Assembly: GCF_003001675.1 (NCBI RefSeq)
Contig: NZ_PVYW01000002.1
Location: forward strand, 1-64,000
Origin: Cohnella sp. SGD-V74
Lineage (GTDB): Bacteria; Bacillota; Bacilli; Paenibacillales; Paenibacillaceae
DNA length: 64,000 nt
Direction: 5' to 3'
Shown here: one piece after another, positions 18,290 through 27,138 of the stretch
How the letters are laid out: each line of letters begins with the position of its first letter
Numbering within the stretch: the stretch's first letter is position 1
Notes under the pieces: model-generated
The model's input: only the letters and a program-made list of their open reading frames with translations
What the model was told of the DNA's origin: nothing
Databases searched by the model: none
Translations under genes and position numbers: made by a program

Positions 18290-18775
18290 TTATTGCTCGG
18301 CATCGGGCCTGTTCGAATAGACGAGAGCCCCGGTTACCGTCTTGTTATCCTCCAGATCGAGCTGCAGCATATACACGAACCTCTCCATGCCTTTCTGGAA
18401 CGAATGGTTAATCGTCTTATCGGCCTCCAGCTTATGAACCTCCGAATAGCCCGCTTGTTGAGCGTAGTCGGAATACAATTTGACTATGTCCTCGAAGGGC
18501 ATCTCCGTTTCGATCGTCAGCGTGACGGAATCGCTGCCGCTGATCGACGACGTGACTTGAATTTCATCCGGAATCGGGATATCGGACGGGAACAACTCCG
18601 GGATGTCCGCTTTGCCGGACAGCTTAATCTCCTCGCCGTCTTCCTTGGTGATTGTCGTCGTTCCCTGTTCCGCCTCTGTTATCGCCTTTTCAACCTTCGA
18701 GCAGCCTGTCGCCACAATCATGGCGATCAGCATGACGGCGAACAAAGCCTTGCTCCATTTTTGTCTGTTTTTCAT
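18290..18775 (-). CDS. Predicted lipoprotein of unknown function
   Basis: A 161-residue protein with a short leader ending in the lipobox IVATGC (Cys25), followed by a charged linker. The region from about 55 to 160 is a mixed alpha/beta domain (opens LFPSDIPIPDEIQV). I do not recognise a named family. It lies between the CuAO_N-domain gene and the small membrane protein gene and is probably co-transcribed with both, so a role at the outer face of the membrane is likely. Confidence 0.8.
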   Translation of the reverse strand: MKNRQKWSKALFAVMLIAMIVATGCSKVEKAITEAEQGTTTITKEDGEEIKLSGKADIPELFPSDIPIPDEIQVTSSISGSDSVTLTIETEMPFEDIVKLYSDYAQQAGYSEVHKLEADKTINHSFQKGMERFVYMLQLDLEDNKTVTGALVYSNRPDAEQ

Positions 18776-18805
18776 TTTGCGCTCTCCCTCGTTTGTATTG
18801 GTCCA

Positions 18806-20071
18806 TTACCAGGTCCATTCCTCGTTCTGATCTATGCGATTCCCATTGACATCGTAGACAGCGTCCCAGTCCCATTCATTCGGATCTTCGGCCGGCGGCT
18901 TGACGACATCGAGCTTCAGCTCAAGCTCCATTTTGTGGATTTTATTCGTGACTTTTTGAAAGCCCGCAACAACCGATTGATGAAAAGGATCATCCTGACC
19001 CGGGTTTACAACCCTGATCAGCATTTGCTGAGGTTCGGCGCCGGGAGGCGCATAGACCGCGCTTACTTTGTACTTGCCGATCGGCACGTTATGGACGCCG
19101 TAGCCGTTGTTCGACCGACTGCCCTTGCTGACGATTTTCTTGCCGGAAGTTCCGTCCAGCATTTTGTCCACCGGTTCGAGCGTCAGGGTGACATCGTCCC
19201 GGTTGGGCGGCTCAAGAACCGGATTCAGCGGGTGGATGAGATCCATCATGTAGAACAGCACCTCTCCGCTTCCGCCCGTTCCGGTCGCGCTGTCGAGCTT
19301 GACGGTAAAGTTGCGGACGGCGCCCTCGTTGCCGGCGAATGGGCTGTCGTCGTCGGGAATCAAATCAACGCTGTGCTTCACGCCCTCGTACATGACCGAA
19401 AATTCCGCATACGCCATATACGTTGCCGCCATTTTCGTCAGCTCGATCCGATACCGCCCGTTCGCGTCCGTCTTCGTCTGCGAATTGCTGTTGTACAGCA
19501 GTTGGTTGTCAATCGTGATCAAAGCGCCTTGGATCGGTTCGCCCTGCGGGTTGACGACTCTGCCTTTCACGACGTACGGCTCCGGTCGTTCGGCGCCTCC
19601 GCCTTGCGGCTGTCCGGCAGGAGCGCCCTTGCCGATCTGAATGATCGTCGTTCCGGACACCTTCGAAGGCGTCACCGTATACCCGCTGTTCTCCGACACG
19701 AATCGCAGCGGAATCATCGTGCTGCTGCGGATTGTCTGCGCCGGGACGGACAGTTTGACGGCTTTGCCGTTGACTGTGGCCGTCTGACTGCCCAGCGTCA
19801 GCTCAATCTCCACCCCTGGCTTCTTCCCCGTCGCTTTCCGATCGGCGCCGTTCCATTCGACTTTGTACCCCAGCGCTTCGAAGGTCGCACGGAAAGGCAC
19901 AAGCGTCGTACCGTCGCGAATAACCGGCTGCTGGCCTTCGTATTCGAGCAGCTTGCCTTCGATATAGACCTTCACCTTGTCATCCTTCGCCATAGCGAAC
20001 GAAGCGGTGCCCGCCAGGATCAGCATCAAGCTTGACAGCCACAGCAGCGTCTTGGTCGATAATTTTCTCAC
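18806..20071 (-). CDS. Secreted protein with copper-amine-oxidase N-like domain and carboxypeptidase-regulatory-like domain
   Basis: A 421-residue exported protein. The signal peptide ends FAMAKDD. Residues 30-140 are a CuAO_N1-type domain (motifs GTTLVPFRATFEALGYKVEW and MIPLRFVSE), common in Paenibacillus surface proteins and without proven enzyme activity. Residues 165-260 resemble a carboxypeptidase-regulatory beta-sandwich (VKGRVVNPQGEPIQGALITI and TDANGRYRIEL). The remainder is unassigned and ends in an acidic, Trp-rich tail. I choose GTG 20071, ten bases after AAGGAGAGG; a codon further upstream would lengthen the protein ahead of the signal peptide. First gene of the operon driven from box A, divergent from the zinc-ribbon/VWA operon. 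Confidence 0.85.
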   Translation of the reverse strand: MRKLSTKTLLWLSSLMLILAGTASFAMAKDDKVKVYIEGKLLEYEGQQPVIRDGTTLVPFRATFEALGYKVEWNGADRKATGKKPGVEIELTLGSQTATVNGKAVKLSVPAQTIRSSTMIPLRFVSENSGYTVTPSKVSGTTIIQIGKGAPAGQPQGGGAERPEPYVVKGRVVNPQGEPIQGALITIDNQLLYNSNSQTKTDANGRYRIELTKMAATYMAYAEFSVMYEGVKHSVDLIPDDDSPFAGNEGAVRNFTVKLDSATGTGGSGEVLFYMMDLIHPLNPVLEPPNRDDVTLTLEPVDKMLDGTSGKKIVSKGSRSNNGYGVHNVPIGKYKVSAVYAPPGAEPQQMLIRVVNPGQDDPFHQSVVAGFQKVTNKIHKMELELKLDVVKPPAEDPNEWDWDAVYDVNGNRIDQNEEWTW

Positions 20072-20185
20072 CCTCTCACACCCTCTCCTTTTCCGCAAGG
20101 TCACTCCGAATTCCGCGCTGGCTTCTATCGCAGCGATGTGGAACATCTTTTCAACTTTTGGCTCGATTGCACGAAATTCGTTAAA

Positions 20186-20241
20186 ATCGTAAACCTTTTG
20201 AAAGTCATGCGCCAGTTACACGATGTCATTTTCGTTGTCAT
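20186..20241 (-). promoter_or_regulatory. Box A: regulon promoter of CuAO_N operon
   Basis: Reading towards the gene: ATGACAA (20241-20235), 4 bases, AATGACA (20230-20224), 3 bases, TGTAACT (20220-20214), 22 bases, -10 TACGAT (20191-20186). There is no -35 hexamer. The leader to the GTG start is about 110 bases. Element order and every spacing match boxes B, C and D. Confidence 0.75.
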
Positions 20242-20306
20242 AGGGAGTCATATCGTACAAAGCCGTCCCTGGATCGCCTCCCCCCTTCCGTGCCATTCAT
20301 ACAAAG

Positions 20307-20362
20307 GTGACAAAAACAATGACAACATGTAACTAGGGGGGACCTCGGCATTCTTTTACAAT
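20307..20362 (+). promoter_or_regulatory. Box B: regulon promoter of zinc-ribbon/VWA operon
   Basis: GTGACAA (20307-20313), 4 bases, AATGACA (20318-20324), 3 bases, TGTAACT (20328-20334), 22 bases, -10 TACAAT (20357-20362). It points rightwards, back to back with box A, and starts 65 bases from it. The intergenic region 20072-20398 holds only these two promoters. Confidence 0.75.
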
Positions 20363-20398
20363 GAGCATAATCAACCTTTATCTCTGGGAGGAATGGAT

Positions 20399-20758
20399 AT
20401 GAGCTTCATGGACAAAGTGAAATCGGGGTTCTCCGAGGCGGGCAGCAAAGCGAAAATCGTCGTGGAGGTCAACAAGCTCAAGCTTCAGAACAGCAACAAG
20501 CAGAAGGAGATCGAGAAGCTGTACCAGAACATCGGCCGCCTGTTTTTCCTGAACGCGGTCGGTCGGATGCCGGAAGTCGCGGAGTCGGACTATCAATCGA
20601 ACGTAGCGGACATCGTGCGGCTGGAACAAGAAATCGAGGATAACCACAAACAGATCAAAACGCTTGCGAACGAAAAAGACTGCGTCTGCGGCAAAGCATC
20701 CCCTCTGGACGCCCGGTTCTGTCCGTCCTGCGGGCATACTTTTGCGGCGACGGATTAA
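20399..20758 (+). CDS. Coiled-coil protein with C-terminal zinc ribbon
   Basis: A 119-residue cytoplasmic protein. Residues 1-60 are charged and helical; residues 61-95 look like a second coiled coil. The end carries a zinc-ribbon pattern CVCG followed by CPSCG, four cysteines that should bind one zinc. ATG 20399 is chosen because GGGAGG lies seven bases upstream; an ATG at 20393 touches it. It is followed after 24 bases by the giant VWA gene, so the two proteins probably work together. The function is not known. Confidence 0.82.
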   Translation: MSFMDKVKSGFSEAGSKAKIVVEVNKLKLQNSNKQKEIEKLYQNIGRLFFLNAVGRMPEVAESDYQSNVADIVRLEQEIEDNHKQIKTLANEKDCVCGKASPLDARFCPSCGHTFAATD

Positions 20759-20782
20759 GCGGGAACGGAGGAACGACAGTCC

Positions 20783-23700
20783 ATGAAAAGCTTGCTTGCG
20801 AATAAGAACGCCAAGATCGCCCTTCTTCTTCTCGTCGGCGCGCTCTTGGCGTTCGGCGCTATTGCCCTGTTTGTTAGAGACAATGGGGGCTCCGGCGGCA
20901 CGGCCGTCGAGTCCGTCGCTTCGGGAAAGCCCGGAAGCGCCGATGCCGTCAAAGATTTGCCCCGCAGAAAGACGTATCCGATCGGCAAGTGGGACATTGC
21001 GATCCCCTATTTGAATCCGTTCGGATCCCAGGGCAACTATCAATCCGTCGATTACACCCCCAATCAGACCCAGGAATTCAAATACGTCGATGAAGAAAAT
21101 ATGGAAACGTCCCGAATCACCGGCGGAGATCTATGGCAGTTGCAGGTGCAGTGGAAGGATGCGCAAGCCGACCCCTGGGAGGATCTGAGGCTGTACGTTA
21201 CCGAGCTCGGAGGCAAGTTCTATATGGGCGCTTCCGAGGACAGCTGGGTGCTTCGCGCGGACGATCCGGAAGGAACCGTCTGGTGGGGAATCGCTTCGAA
21301 GAATGGCGAGGGGTATCTGCTTAAGGTTTATAAAGAGTTTCGTCTGAAGCATGGGGAGTCCGTCATCTTCCAGACGTCCGCTTACCCGAATCAGGAAATC
21401 TACTTTATGACGTCCAACGAACAGCATAAATACCAGAGTCTTAAAGTCGATCTGGCGGAAGGCCAAGTCCGGCTGGCGGGCAAAGGCTTCTATTCGCAAG
21501 GCCAATACCGCAGAGATTTGGCTTACAATCAGGAGCTGTACGCCTACAAAACAAACCATTATACGCTGGACGATATTCCGCAAGATACGTCCTCCCCCTT
21601 GCTGTGGAAGCTGACCTGGAGTCCGGACTCCGATCCGAAGGAAATCGTCTTCACGCTTGACGAAGGCGAGGACATCCGTCCGGTCAAGGACGGGGAACGG
21701 CTTGGCGCGCTTAAGGTGCGCGGGGACGCGCTGGGTCAGATCACGGTCGAAGCGCCTCCGGGAGTTACGCTGACCCATCCGGAGCTTCATCTGAAAGGCG
21801 ACAAAACGCCGGAAGGAGACACGCTGTTCTGGCTTCCCTCCGGTTTCTGGAACGTCGTGGTTGAGCCGGAAAACAAAATCCCTCTCAATACAAGGCTTGT
21901 TCCCGTCAGCGCGGGAGAGATGACGGAAGTGGAGATCAAGCCGCTGCTGCAGAGCGCCTACCGGAACGACGGAATAGGCGATGCCAGCGGCGAAGAGAGC
22001 AAGCTGAAAATCGAGGAAGCCGTCGAGCTGGGCGATCAGGCACGCTTGACCTTCATGCTGCTCGATTCTCAAAATCCCAAATTTACGCCCGATATGAAGG
22101 ATATCGATATTGTAGAGGGAGGCAGATCGGGCAAGCCGGTCAAGCTCGAGCGGATCGCGACGCCGCCAAGCGTCGTGCTGGCGCTGGACTCCTCCGGCTC
22201 CATGTCGAAGTCGATGGGGCAAGTGCTGGAATCCGCCCGCGCTTTTATTCAAAGACTCCCCGACAACGTCCATATCCAGGTGATCGACTTCGACTCCGAG
22301 ATCCGGGTGCTGGAGGGCAGCAGCAAGAAGGAAGTGCTGGCGAATCTCGATCAAATCAAGGCGAAAGGAAATACGAAGCTGTACGATTCGGTCATCGAGG
22401 GACTGAGCCTGCTGGGCGAGAAGCAGCGGCCGACGCTGGTCGTGTTCACCGACGGCGTGGACAGCAACGCCGAGAAAGCGGGCACGGGCAGCAAGGCGAG
22501 CAAAAGCGAAGTCGAGCAAGCCGTGAAGAGCTCCGGCATTCCGATCTACTCGATCGGCTTCGGTCCGGATCACGACAACTCGACGCTGCTGGAGCTGGCC
22601 GCAATGTCGGCAGGCACGTATTATTCCGCGCAGGACGCAGCCGCATTAAACCATGTGTTCGCCGCCATTAACGACAGATTGGGCAACCGGTTCGAGCTCA
22701 CCTACGAGCGGCCGAAGGAGCAGTCTCCATCCGACGTTCCGGTCATCGCCATGACGCTGGACGTGAGCGGCTCGATGGACGTCGATCCCGCTTCGGGCAA
22801 CGGCGATTACCGCATCGACAAGGTCAAGCATCTGTTCCATGACTTCATCGGCCAGCTTCCGGACAATAGCCTGATGCAATTGCTCAGCTTCTCGACGGAG
22901 CTGAAGTTCGATCAGGTGTTCACCTCTCGCAAATCCGAGCTGCTGCAGGCGCTGGGCAATCTGAAGGCGGTCGGAGGAACCGACATTTTGAATTCCGTCT
23001 ACGTGACGTACTATTCGTTAAAGCAAATCCCTTCCGAAAAGCGCGTCGTCGTCTATGTAACCGATGCGGCGCTTGATGTCGAAGAGGACAAAAAAGCCTT
23101 TTTCGGAGAAATGCTGAACGGGATCAAAGAAGAAGGCATCCAAGTGCTGTGGGTGGGTCTCGGAACGAGCGACAGCGAGGAAGCGTTCAAATGGGCGGCG
23201 GAAAAATCGGGAGGCAAGTACGTGATCTCGGAAGATCCGGCTGTATTGGCCAAGGCGTTCCAAGATGCGCTTGCCGAAGTTCAGAAGCGTCCTTCCAAGC
23301 AGATTCCGCTGACGCTCGCCGTCCGCAACGAATCCGCTGACGGCCTCGCCCGCATTTATTCAGACGATCAATTGGTCGATTTCCCCGTTCTGCTCGACGC
23401 AGGCGACAAGGTCGAATTTCAGACGATCGGCTTCGAGACGGGCAAGAAGGTCGCGCAATACGAGCAAGCGACGGCTGCGCTCGTCTACGGACGCGATCTG
23501 CCGAGCGAGGAGGTCAAAATCTACAAACGTCTTCCGCTGAACAGCCAGGGGAAAAACAAGGCAGTCGAATGGACGGCCCGAGAGCTTCTCTTCCTCAAAA
23601 AGCTGAAAGGCGTAGACGCGCCGACCAATCGCAGCTTTGCCGCTATCGAGATGGAGCTGACAAACGTTCATCCGGACGGAGCCGCCTATTTGATTCCGGA

Positions 23701-26700
23701 TTTCGCCTCGCATTTCTTCATGAACGTCAACGGTGCGGGCACCTATCCGGCTTCCACGGCGACCTGGCTGACAGAGCAGCCGCTGGCGCCTCCCGGACAA
23801 GGAGACGTCACGGTCAGGAAGGGCGAGACGATTAGGGGAATGCTGGTGTTCCTCGTCCCCGACGAGAAGATAGAGCAGGCTTCCGTCCACTACTACGATA
23901 TCGAACACGGCCATATGTCGCTCGCCTTGGCAGGTCCCCTGCCGAAGGAGGACCCCGACGTGCTGGCCGGCATGCCGACAAGCGCCGCGGGCAAGCTTTC
24001 GGATACGTTCGAGCTGATCCTGACGGCAGTCGGTGAAACGGATCATATCGAGAAGGTGGCGCTGACCCGCAAAACGAGCGTGTTCAAAATCGTGGAAGCT
24101 CAATTGAAATCTCTCGTTCAGGCCGATCTGAAGCTGAACCCGCAGGAGCGGTTTTATCTGAACGTCAAGACCGCCAAGGGCCCTTTCCTGATTCCCGTTC
24201 ATACGGCCACCGCTCTGCTGCCTCACGGCTTGCTGCGGCCCGTCCTATTCGGTCCCGGGTCCTCCAACAAAGCCCGCCTGGCCTTCCAGACTCCGAATGC
24301 GCTGGGAACAATGCCGATGGAGCTGTGCGTCGATCTCTTCGGCGGCGCGACAGTGCTTCCGGTAAGCGGCGGTTCCGCGGCGGGCAATTCGAGTGCAAGC
24401 GGCTCGGCGGGGACATCGGACGAAGACGGCGCTGCGGCGATCCCGGGCAAGGGAGTAACGCTGACCGTCAACTCGCTGTCCCGCATTCGCGACATGGAGT
24501 CCGGCAGCGGCAACTTCGTTATCGCCGACGTGACGGTGGCCGACGAGTCCGACGGCTTCGGATCGTCCGGGTTCCGCGAGACGTTTAAGCTTGCGCCGGT
24601 TCACGCCCCGGCAGATCGCGAGGTTGCGGACCTGCAAGCGGACCCGATCACCGACGGGCTGCTGCTCGGCGTCGGCAAGGATTGGTCCGTATTCGACGGC
24701 GCCTCGCGGCGCGGGCTGCTCGTGTTCTCGATCCCTAACAATCAGGCGGATCTGAACTGGACGCTGCAATCCGACCTGTTCGTCGGTCTGAACCTTCCCG
24801 TCGGGACCGAAGTCTATTCGGAAGAAGATCTGCTCGTCAAACGGGTAGAGCCGCCTCTGGACGACAAGTTCGACGTTCAGCTCTCCGCTGCGCTGACGGA
24901 TGCGATCAGCCGCCACCGTTCGCTTGAAGCCGCCAAAGCGTCGGCCAATGCCGTGCAGACAGTCGATTTCGATGCCGGTCAAGGCCGCAAAGAAGGTATT
25001 CCGGCTCCTCTGCCCATCGTTCACGGCATGCTGCAGTTGGAATCGGTCAAGACGCGGTCCGACTTCCAGACGCTGGTGGACGGACTCAGATGGCTGCCCT
25101 CCGCCGACCTGTATTCGATCTACCGCAACGCTCCGGAAGCCGTGCTGGCCCAAGGCTGGGGAACGGAAGGAGACTTGGCCAACCTGACCGGCGGCCTGCT
25201 CGCCAAGCTCGGTTACAGCCCGGCGCTTAGAGTGGTGCAGGTCACCGAGAAGGGAAGGAAAGCGCTTGAGGAACTCGGCTCGGTAGATGCGGTAAATCTG
25301 AAGCATTTGCCCGCATGGTCCTACTCCGACGAACAGGGAAAGACGAAAATCTTCGTCGTGCCGTTCATGAAGGACCTGTCGGAGCTGGACGGTCTGGCCT
25401 TCTTCCCCGGCGGTCAGGAAAGCAAGCGCATGACGTCCGCGCAAAGCACGATCAGCGTCTATTTCATGGCCGAAGCGAAAGAAGACCGGGGAGTGGGCGG
25501 CATCACCGGAGACATCGGAGGCGCGCTCGGCGGAGGAGGCAGCGACGAAGGGCCGCTCATCGAGGAAGTTCGCGTTCTGGATGCCGCGCTGGACCTTGAG
25601 CAGTTGAGCCGCGAGCCGATCGATATCCGCGCGGGCGGTTCCGGCGGCAAGTACACGGCCGTGCTGGAAAGCCAGACGCTGCAGATCGTCGGCAATCGTC
25701 TGATCGACACGAACGAACAGAAGATCGTCGGCGTGCGCATCGAGGTTCAACTGCCGAAGAAGAAGCTCGTACACGAAACGCAGCTCAAGGACGGGGAAGA
25801 GATCGCAGACATTTTCCATACGGTTGCCGTTAATCTCCCCGATCTGTCCGCCGAAGCGGCCGAAGCGCTGCAGCAGGCAGCGGGCCGAGTCCACAAGGCG
25901 ACGGCGAAGCCGGATGACCACTCCGCGCTTGTGTGGTATACCCGGAGCATTCTGTATCGGATCATTGCCAATCAGACCGCCTACGAGAGAGAGCTTGCGG
26001 AAGTTCTGGACGTTACGGCAGGACGCGTCGACAAGGAACGGGTGATCTTCGTAACCGTCCGCAACGACCGGGCGAACTCGAAGCTCCGAACAAGCGTCGA
26101 CCTGCAGCAGATCGCGAACCGGATTCATCGGGGGTCGGAGGAAGCCGTCCACGGCTTTCAGATCATGAGCGGCTTGTTCGCTTCCCGGCTCGAAGGCGCG
26201 GCGCTGCCGGGCGACAAGACGGATTTCATGGACGTCTGGCAGAACAGCCCGGAAAGCACGTCGCTGTTCCTGAGCCTCGGGAACAACCGGAAAGAGGATT
26301 TGATATATATGGAGGAGCATGGTTTCCCGGACGCGCTCCTTGAGCGGGCCAAAACCTCCACCGCGGCCATGCTGATCCCTAATCGACCGGCAAGCATTCA
26401 GGGCGAAAGCCGTTGGGCCTGGCTGGAGATCGACCCGGACACCTACGAGACGATCTCCGTCACCGATACGGGCGAACACGGCAGCTTCGCGGAGTACTTG
26501 ATGGCGATGGAACCCGTTTCTCCGACGGGCGACGATTATATGGCTTTCATGGCCGGCGCGTTTATCGGCGTCAGCTCGTCGGTGTGGAACGTCAGCTCCT
26601 TCTCGTTAATGCTCGACGATTACGAACAAATCATCAAGGCCGCCAAAGCGTACACGTACGGCTTGGGCGAAGTTCTGAGCGGTTTTATGAGCAACAAGGA

Positions 26701-26944
26701 TCTCCCCAAGCTCGAATACAGCATCGGCTCGCTTAAGCTGAAGATAACGGATTTCGATGAGGATAAGCTGGCCAAACAGTTCCACATTTTGAAATCGGGC
26801 AAAGCGGTAGAAGGAGCCGGCGACGTCGTAGGCTTCGGGCTCGGCTTCCAGATCGGCGCCGCTTACTACTTCGAACAAGCGGAGAAAGCCATCCAGAAGC
26901 CGACCGTCAAGAACGGACCTCCGAGCGGAGGCTCCGCCAAGTAA
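20783..26944 (+). CDS. Giant membrane-anchored protein with two von Willebrand A domains
   Basis: A 2,053-residue protein with one N-terminal membrane segment (about 11-30), so nearly all of it should lie outside the cell. Residues 35-460 are an unassigned beta-rich region. VWA domain 1 (about 462-645) has an intact metal-dependent adhesion site, DSSGS at 469 with FTDG later; VWA domain 2 (about 655-840) has DVSGS at 660 with VTDA. The remaining 1,200 residues are unassigned; a segment near 1,440-1,500 (GDLANLTGGLLAKLGY) recalls a transglutaminase-like fold but lacks its cysteine. GGAGGA precedes ATG 20783. Tandem VWA domains suggest metal-dependent protein binding. Role unknown. Confidence 0.85.
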   Translation: MKSLLANKNAKIALLLLVGALLAFGAIALFVRDNGGSGGTAVESVASGKPGSADAVKDLPRRKTYPIGKWDIAIPYLNPFGSQGNYQSVDYTPNQTQEFKYVDEENMETSRITGGDLWQLQVQWKDAQADPWEDLRLYVTELGGKFYMGASEDSWVLRADDPEGTVWWGIASKNGEGYLLKVYKEFRLKHGESVIFQTSAYPNQEIYFMTSNEQHKYQSLKVDLAEGQVRLAGKGFYSQGQYRRDLAYNQELYAYKTNHYTLDDIPQDTSSPLLWKLTWSPDSDPKEIVFTLDEGEDIRPVKDGERLGALKVRGDALGQITVEAPPGVTLTHPELHLKGDKTPEGDTLFWLPSGFWNVVVEPENKIPLNTRLVPVSAGEMTEVEIKPLLQSAYRNDGIGDASGEESKLKIEEAVELGDQARLTFMLLDSQNPKFTPDMKDIDIVEGGRSGKPVKLERIATPPSVVLALDSSGSMSKSMGQVLESARAFIQRLPDNVHIQVIDFDSEIRVLEGSSKKEVLANLDQIKAKGNTKLYDSVIEGLSLLGEKQRPTLVVFTDGVDSNAEKAGTGSKASKSEVEQAVKSSGIPIYSIGFGPDHDNSTLLELAAMSAGTYYSAQDAAALNHVFAAINDRLGNRFELTYERPKEQSPSDVPVIAMTLDVSGSMDVDPASGNGDYRIDKVKHLFHDFIGQLPDNSLMQLLSFSTELKFDQVFTSRKSELLQALGNLKAVGGTDILNSVYVTYYSLKQIPSEKRVVVYVTDAALDVEEDKKAFFGEMLNGIKEEGIQVLWVGLGTSDSEEAFKWAAEKSGGKYVISEDPAVLAKAFQDALAEVQKRPSKQIPLTLAVRNESADGLARIYSDDQLVDFPVLLDAGDKVEFQTIGFETGKKVAQYEQATAALVYGRDLPSEEVKIYKRLPLNSQGKNKAVEWTARELLFLKKLKGVDAPTNRSFAAIEMELTNVHPDGAAYLIPDFASHFFMNVNGAGTYPASTATWLTEQPLAPPGQGDVTVRKGETIRGMLVFLVPDEKIEQASVHYYDIEHGHMSLALAGPLPKEDPDVLAGMPTSAAGKLSDTFELILTAVGETDHIEKVALTRKTSVFKIVEAQLKSLVQADLKLNPQERFYLNVKTAKGPFLIPVHTATALLPHGLLRPVLFGPGSSNKARLAFQTPNALGTMPMELCVDLFGGATVLPVSGGSAAGNSSASGSAGTSDEDGAAAIPGKGVTLTVNSLSRIRDMESGSGNFVIADVTVADESDGFGSSGFRETFKLAPVHAPADREVADLQADPITDGLLLGVGKDWSVFDGASRRGLLVFSIPNNQADLNWTLQSDLFVGLNLPVGTEVYSEEDLLVKRVEPPLDDKFDVQLSAALTDAISRHRSLEAAKASANAVQTVDFDAGQGRKEGIPAPLPIVHGMLQLESVKTRSDFQTLVDGLRWLPSADLYSIYRNAPEAVLAQGWGTEGDLANLTGGLLAKLGYSPALRVVQVTEKGRKALEELGSVDAVNLKHLPAWSYSDEQGKTKIFVVPFMKDLSELDGLAFFPGGQESKRMTSAQSTISVYFMAEAKEDRGVGGITGDIGGALGGGGSDEGPLIEEVRVLDAALDLEQLSREPIDIRAGGSGGKYTAVLESQTLQIVGNRLIDTNEQKIVGVRIEVQLPKKKLVHETQLKDGEEIADIFHTVAVNLPDLSAEAAEALQQAAGRVHKATAKPDDHSALVWYTRSILYRIIANQTAYERELAEVLDVTAGRVDKERVIFVTVRNDRANSKLRTSVDLQQIANRIHRGSEEAVHGFQIMSGLFASRLEGAALPGDKTDFMDVWQNSPESTSLFLSLGNNRKEDLIYMEEHGFPDALLERAKTSTAAMLIPNRPASIQGESRWAWLEIDPDTYETISVTDTGEHGSFAEYLMAMEPVSPTGDDYMAFMAGAFIGVSSSVWNVSSFSLMLDDYEQIIKAAKAYTYGLGEVLSGFMSNKDLPKLEYSIGSLKLKITDFDEDKLAKQFHILKSGKAVEGAGDVVGFGLGFQIGAAYYFEQAEKAIQKPTVKNGPPSGGSAK

Positions 26945-26948
26945 AACG

Positions 26949-27004
26949 AAAGGGATCATCCCGCAGGCAGCGATTGCGCCGCCTGTTGGGACGATCCCTT
27001 TTTT
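26949..27004 (+). terminator. Terminator of VWA operon
   Basis: Arms AAAGGGATC and GATCCCTTT with inner pairs ATCCC/GGGA and GCAGGC/GCCTGT, followed by TTTTTT. Confidence 0.85.
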
Positions 27005-27079
27005 CATAGCTTGGATGGTCGGCCTCGCAGAACGCCAGCACATGGACGGATCGGGCAACCGCAGCAGTTAGCGGACGAA

Positions 27080-27125
27080 AGAAACGGCTGCCCATCCGTC
27101 ATGATCGACGGGCGGACAGCCGTTT
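27080..27125 (-). terminator. Terminator of SLH repeat-protein operon
   Basis: On the minus strand AGAAACGGCTG and CAGCCGTTTCT are arms around an inner CCGTC/GACGG pairing, followed by a T-rich TTTCTTTC. Confidence 0.8.
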
Positions 27126-27138
27126 CTACAAAATTCGC

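Noticed and set aside
20307..20362. Boxes A-D as ECF sigma promoters with TGTAAC as the -35
   Set aside because: The TGTAAC element ends 23 bases before the -10, beyond the 16-17 bases usual for ECF promoters, and the -10 elements look like sigma-A hexamers. Not fully excluded; start mapping would decide.
24245..26479. 744-codon minus-strand open frame
   Set aside because: Antisense to the VWA gene; no start signal, Arg/Val/Leu-rich composition typical of the opposite frame of a GC-rich gene. The same applies to long frames at 18284-20035, 33426-35747, 43298-44941, 51545-52843 and 56349-57977.
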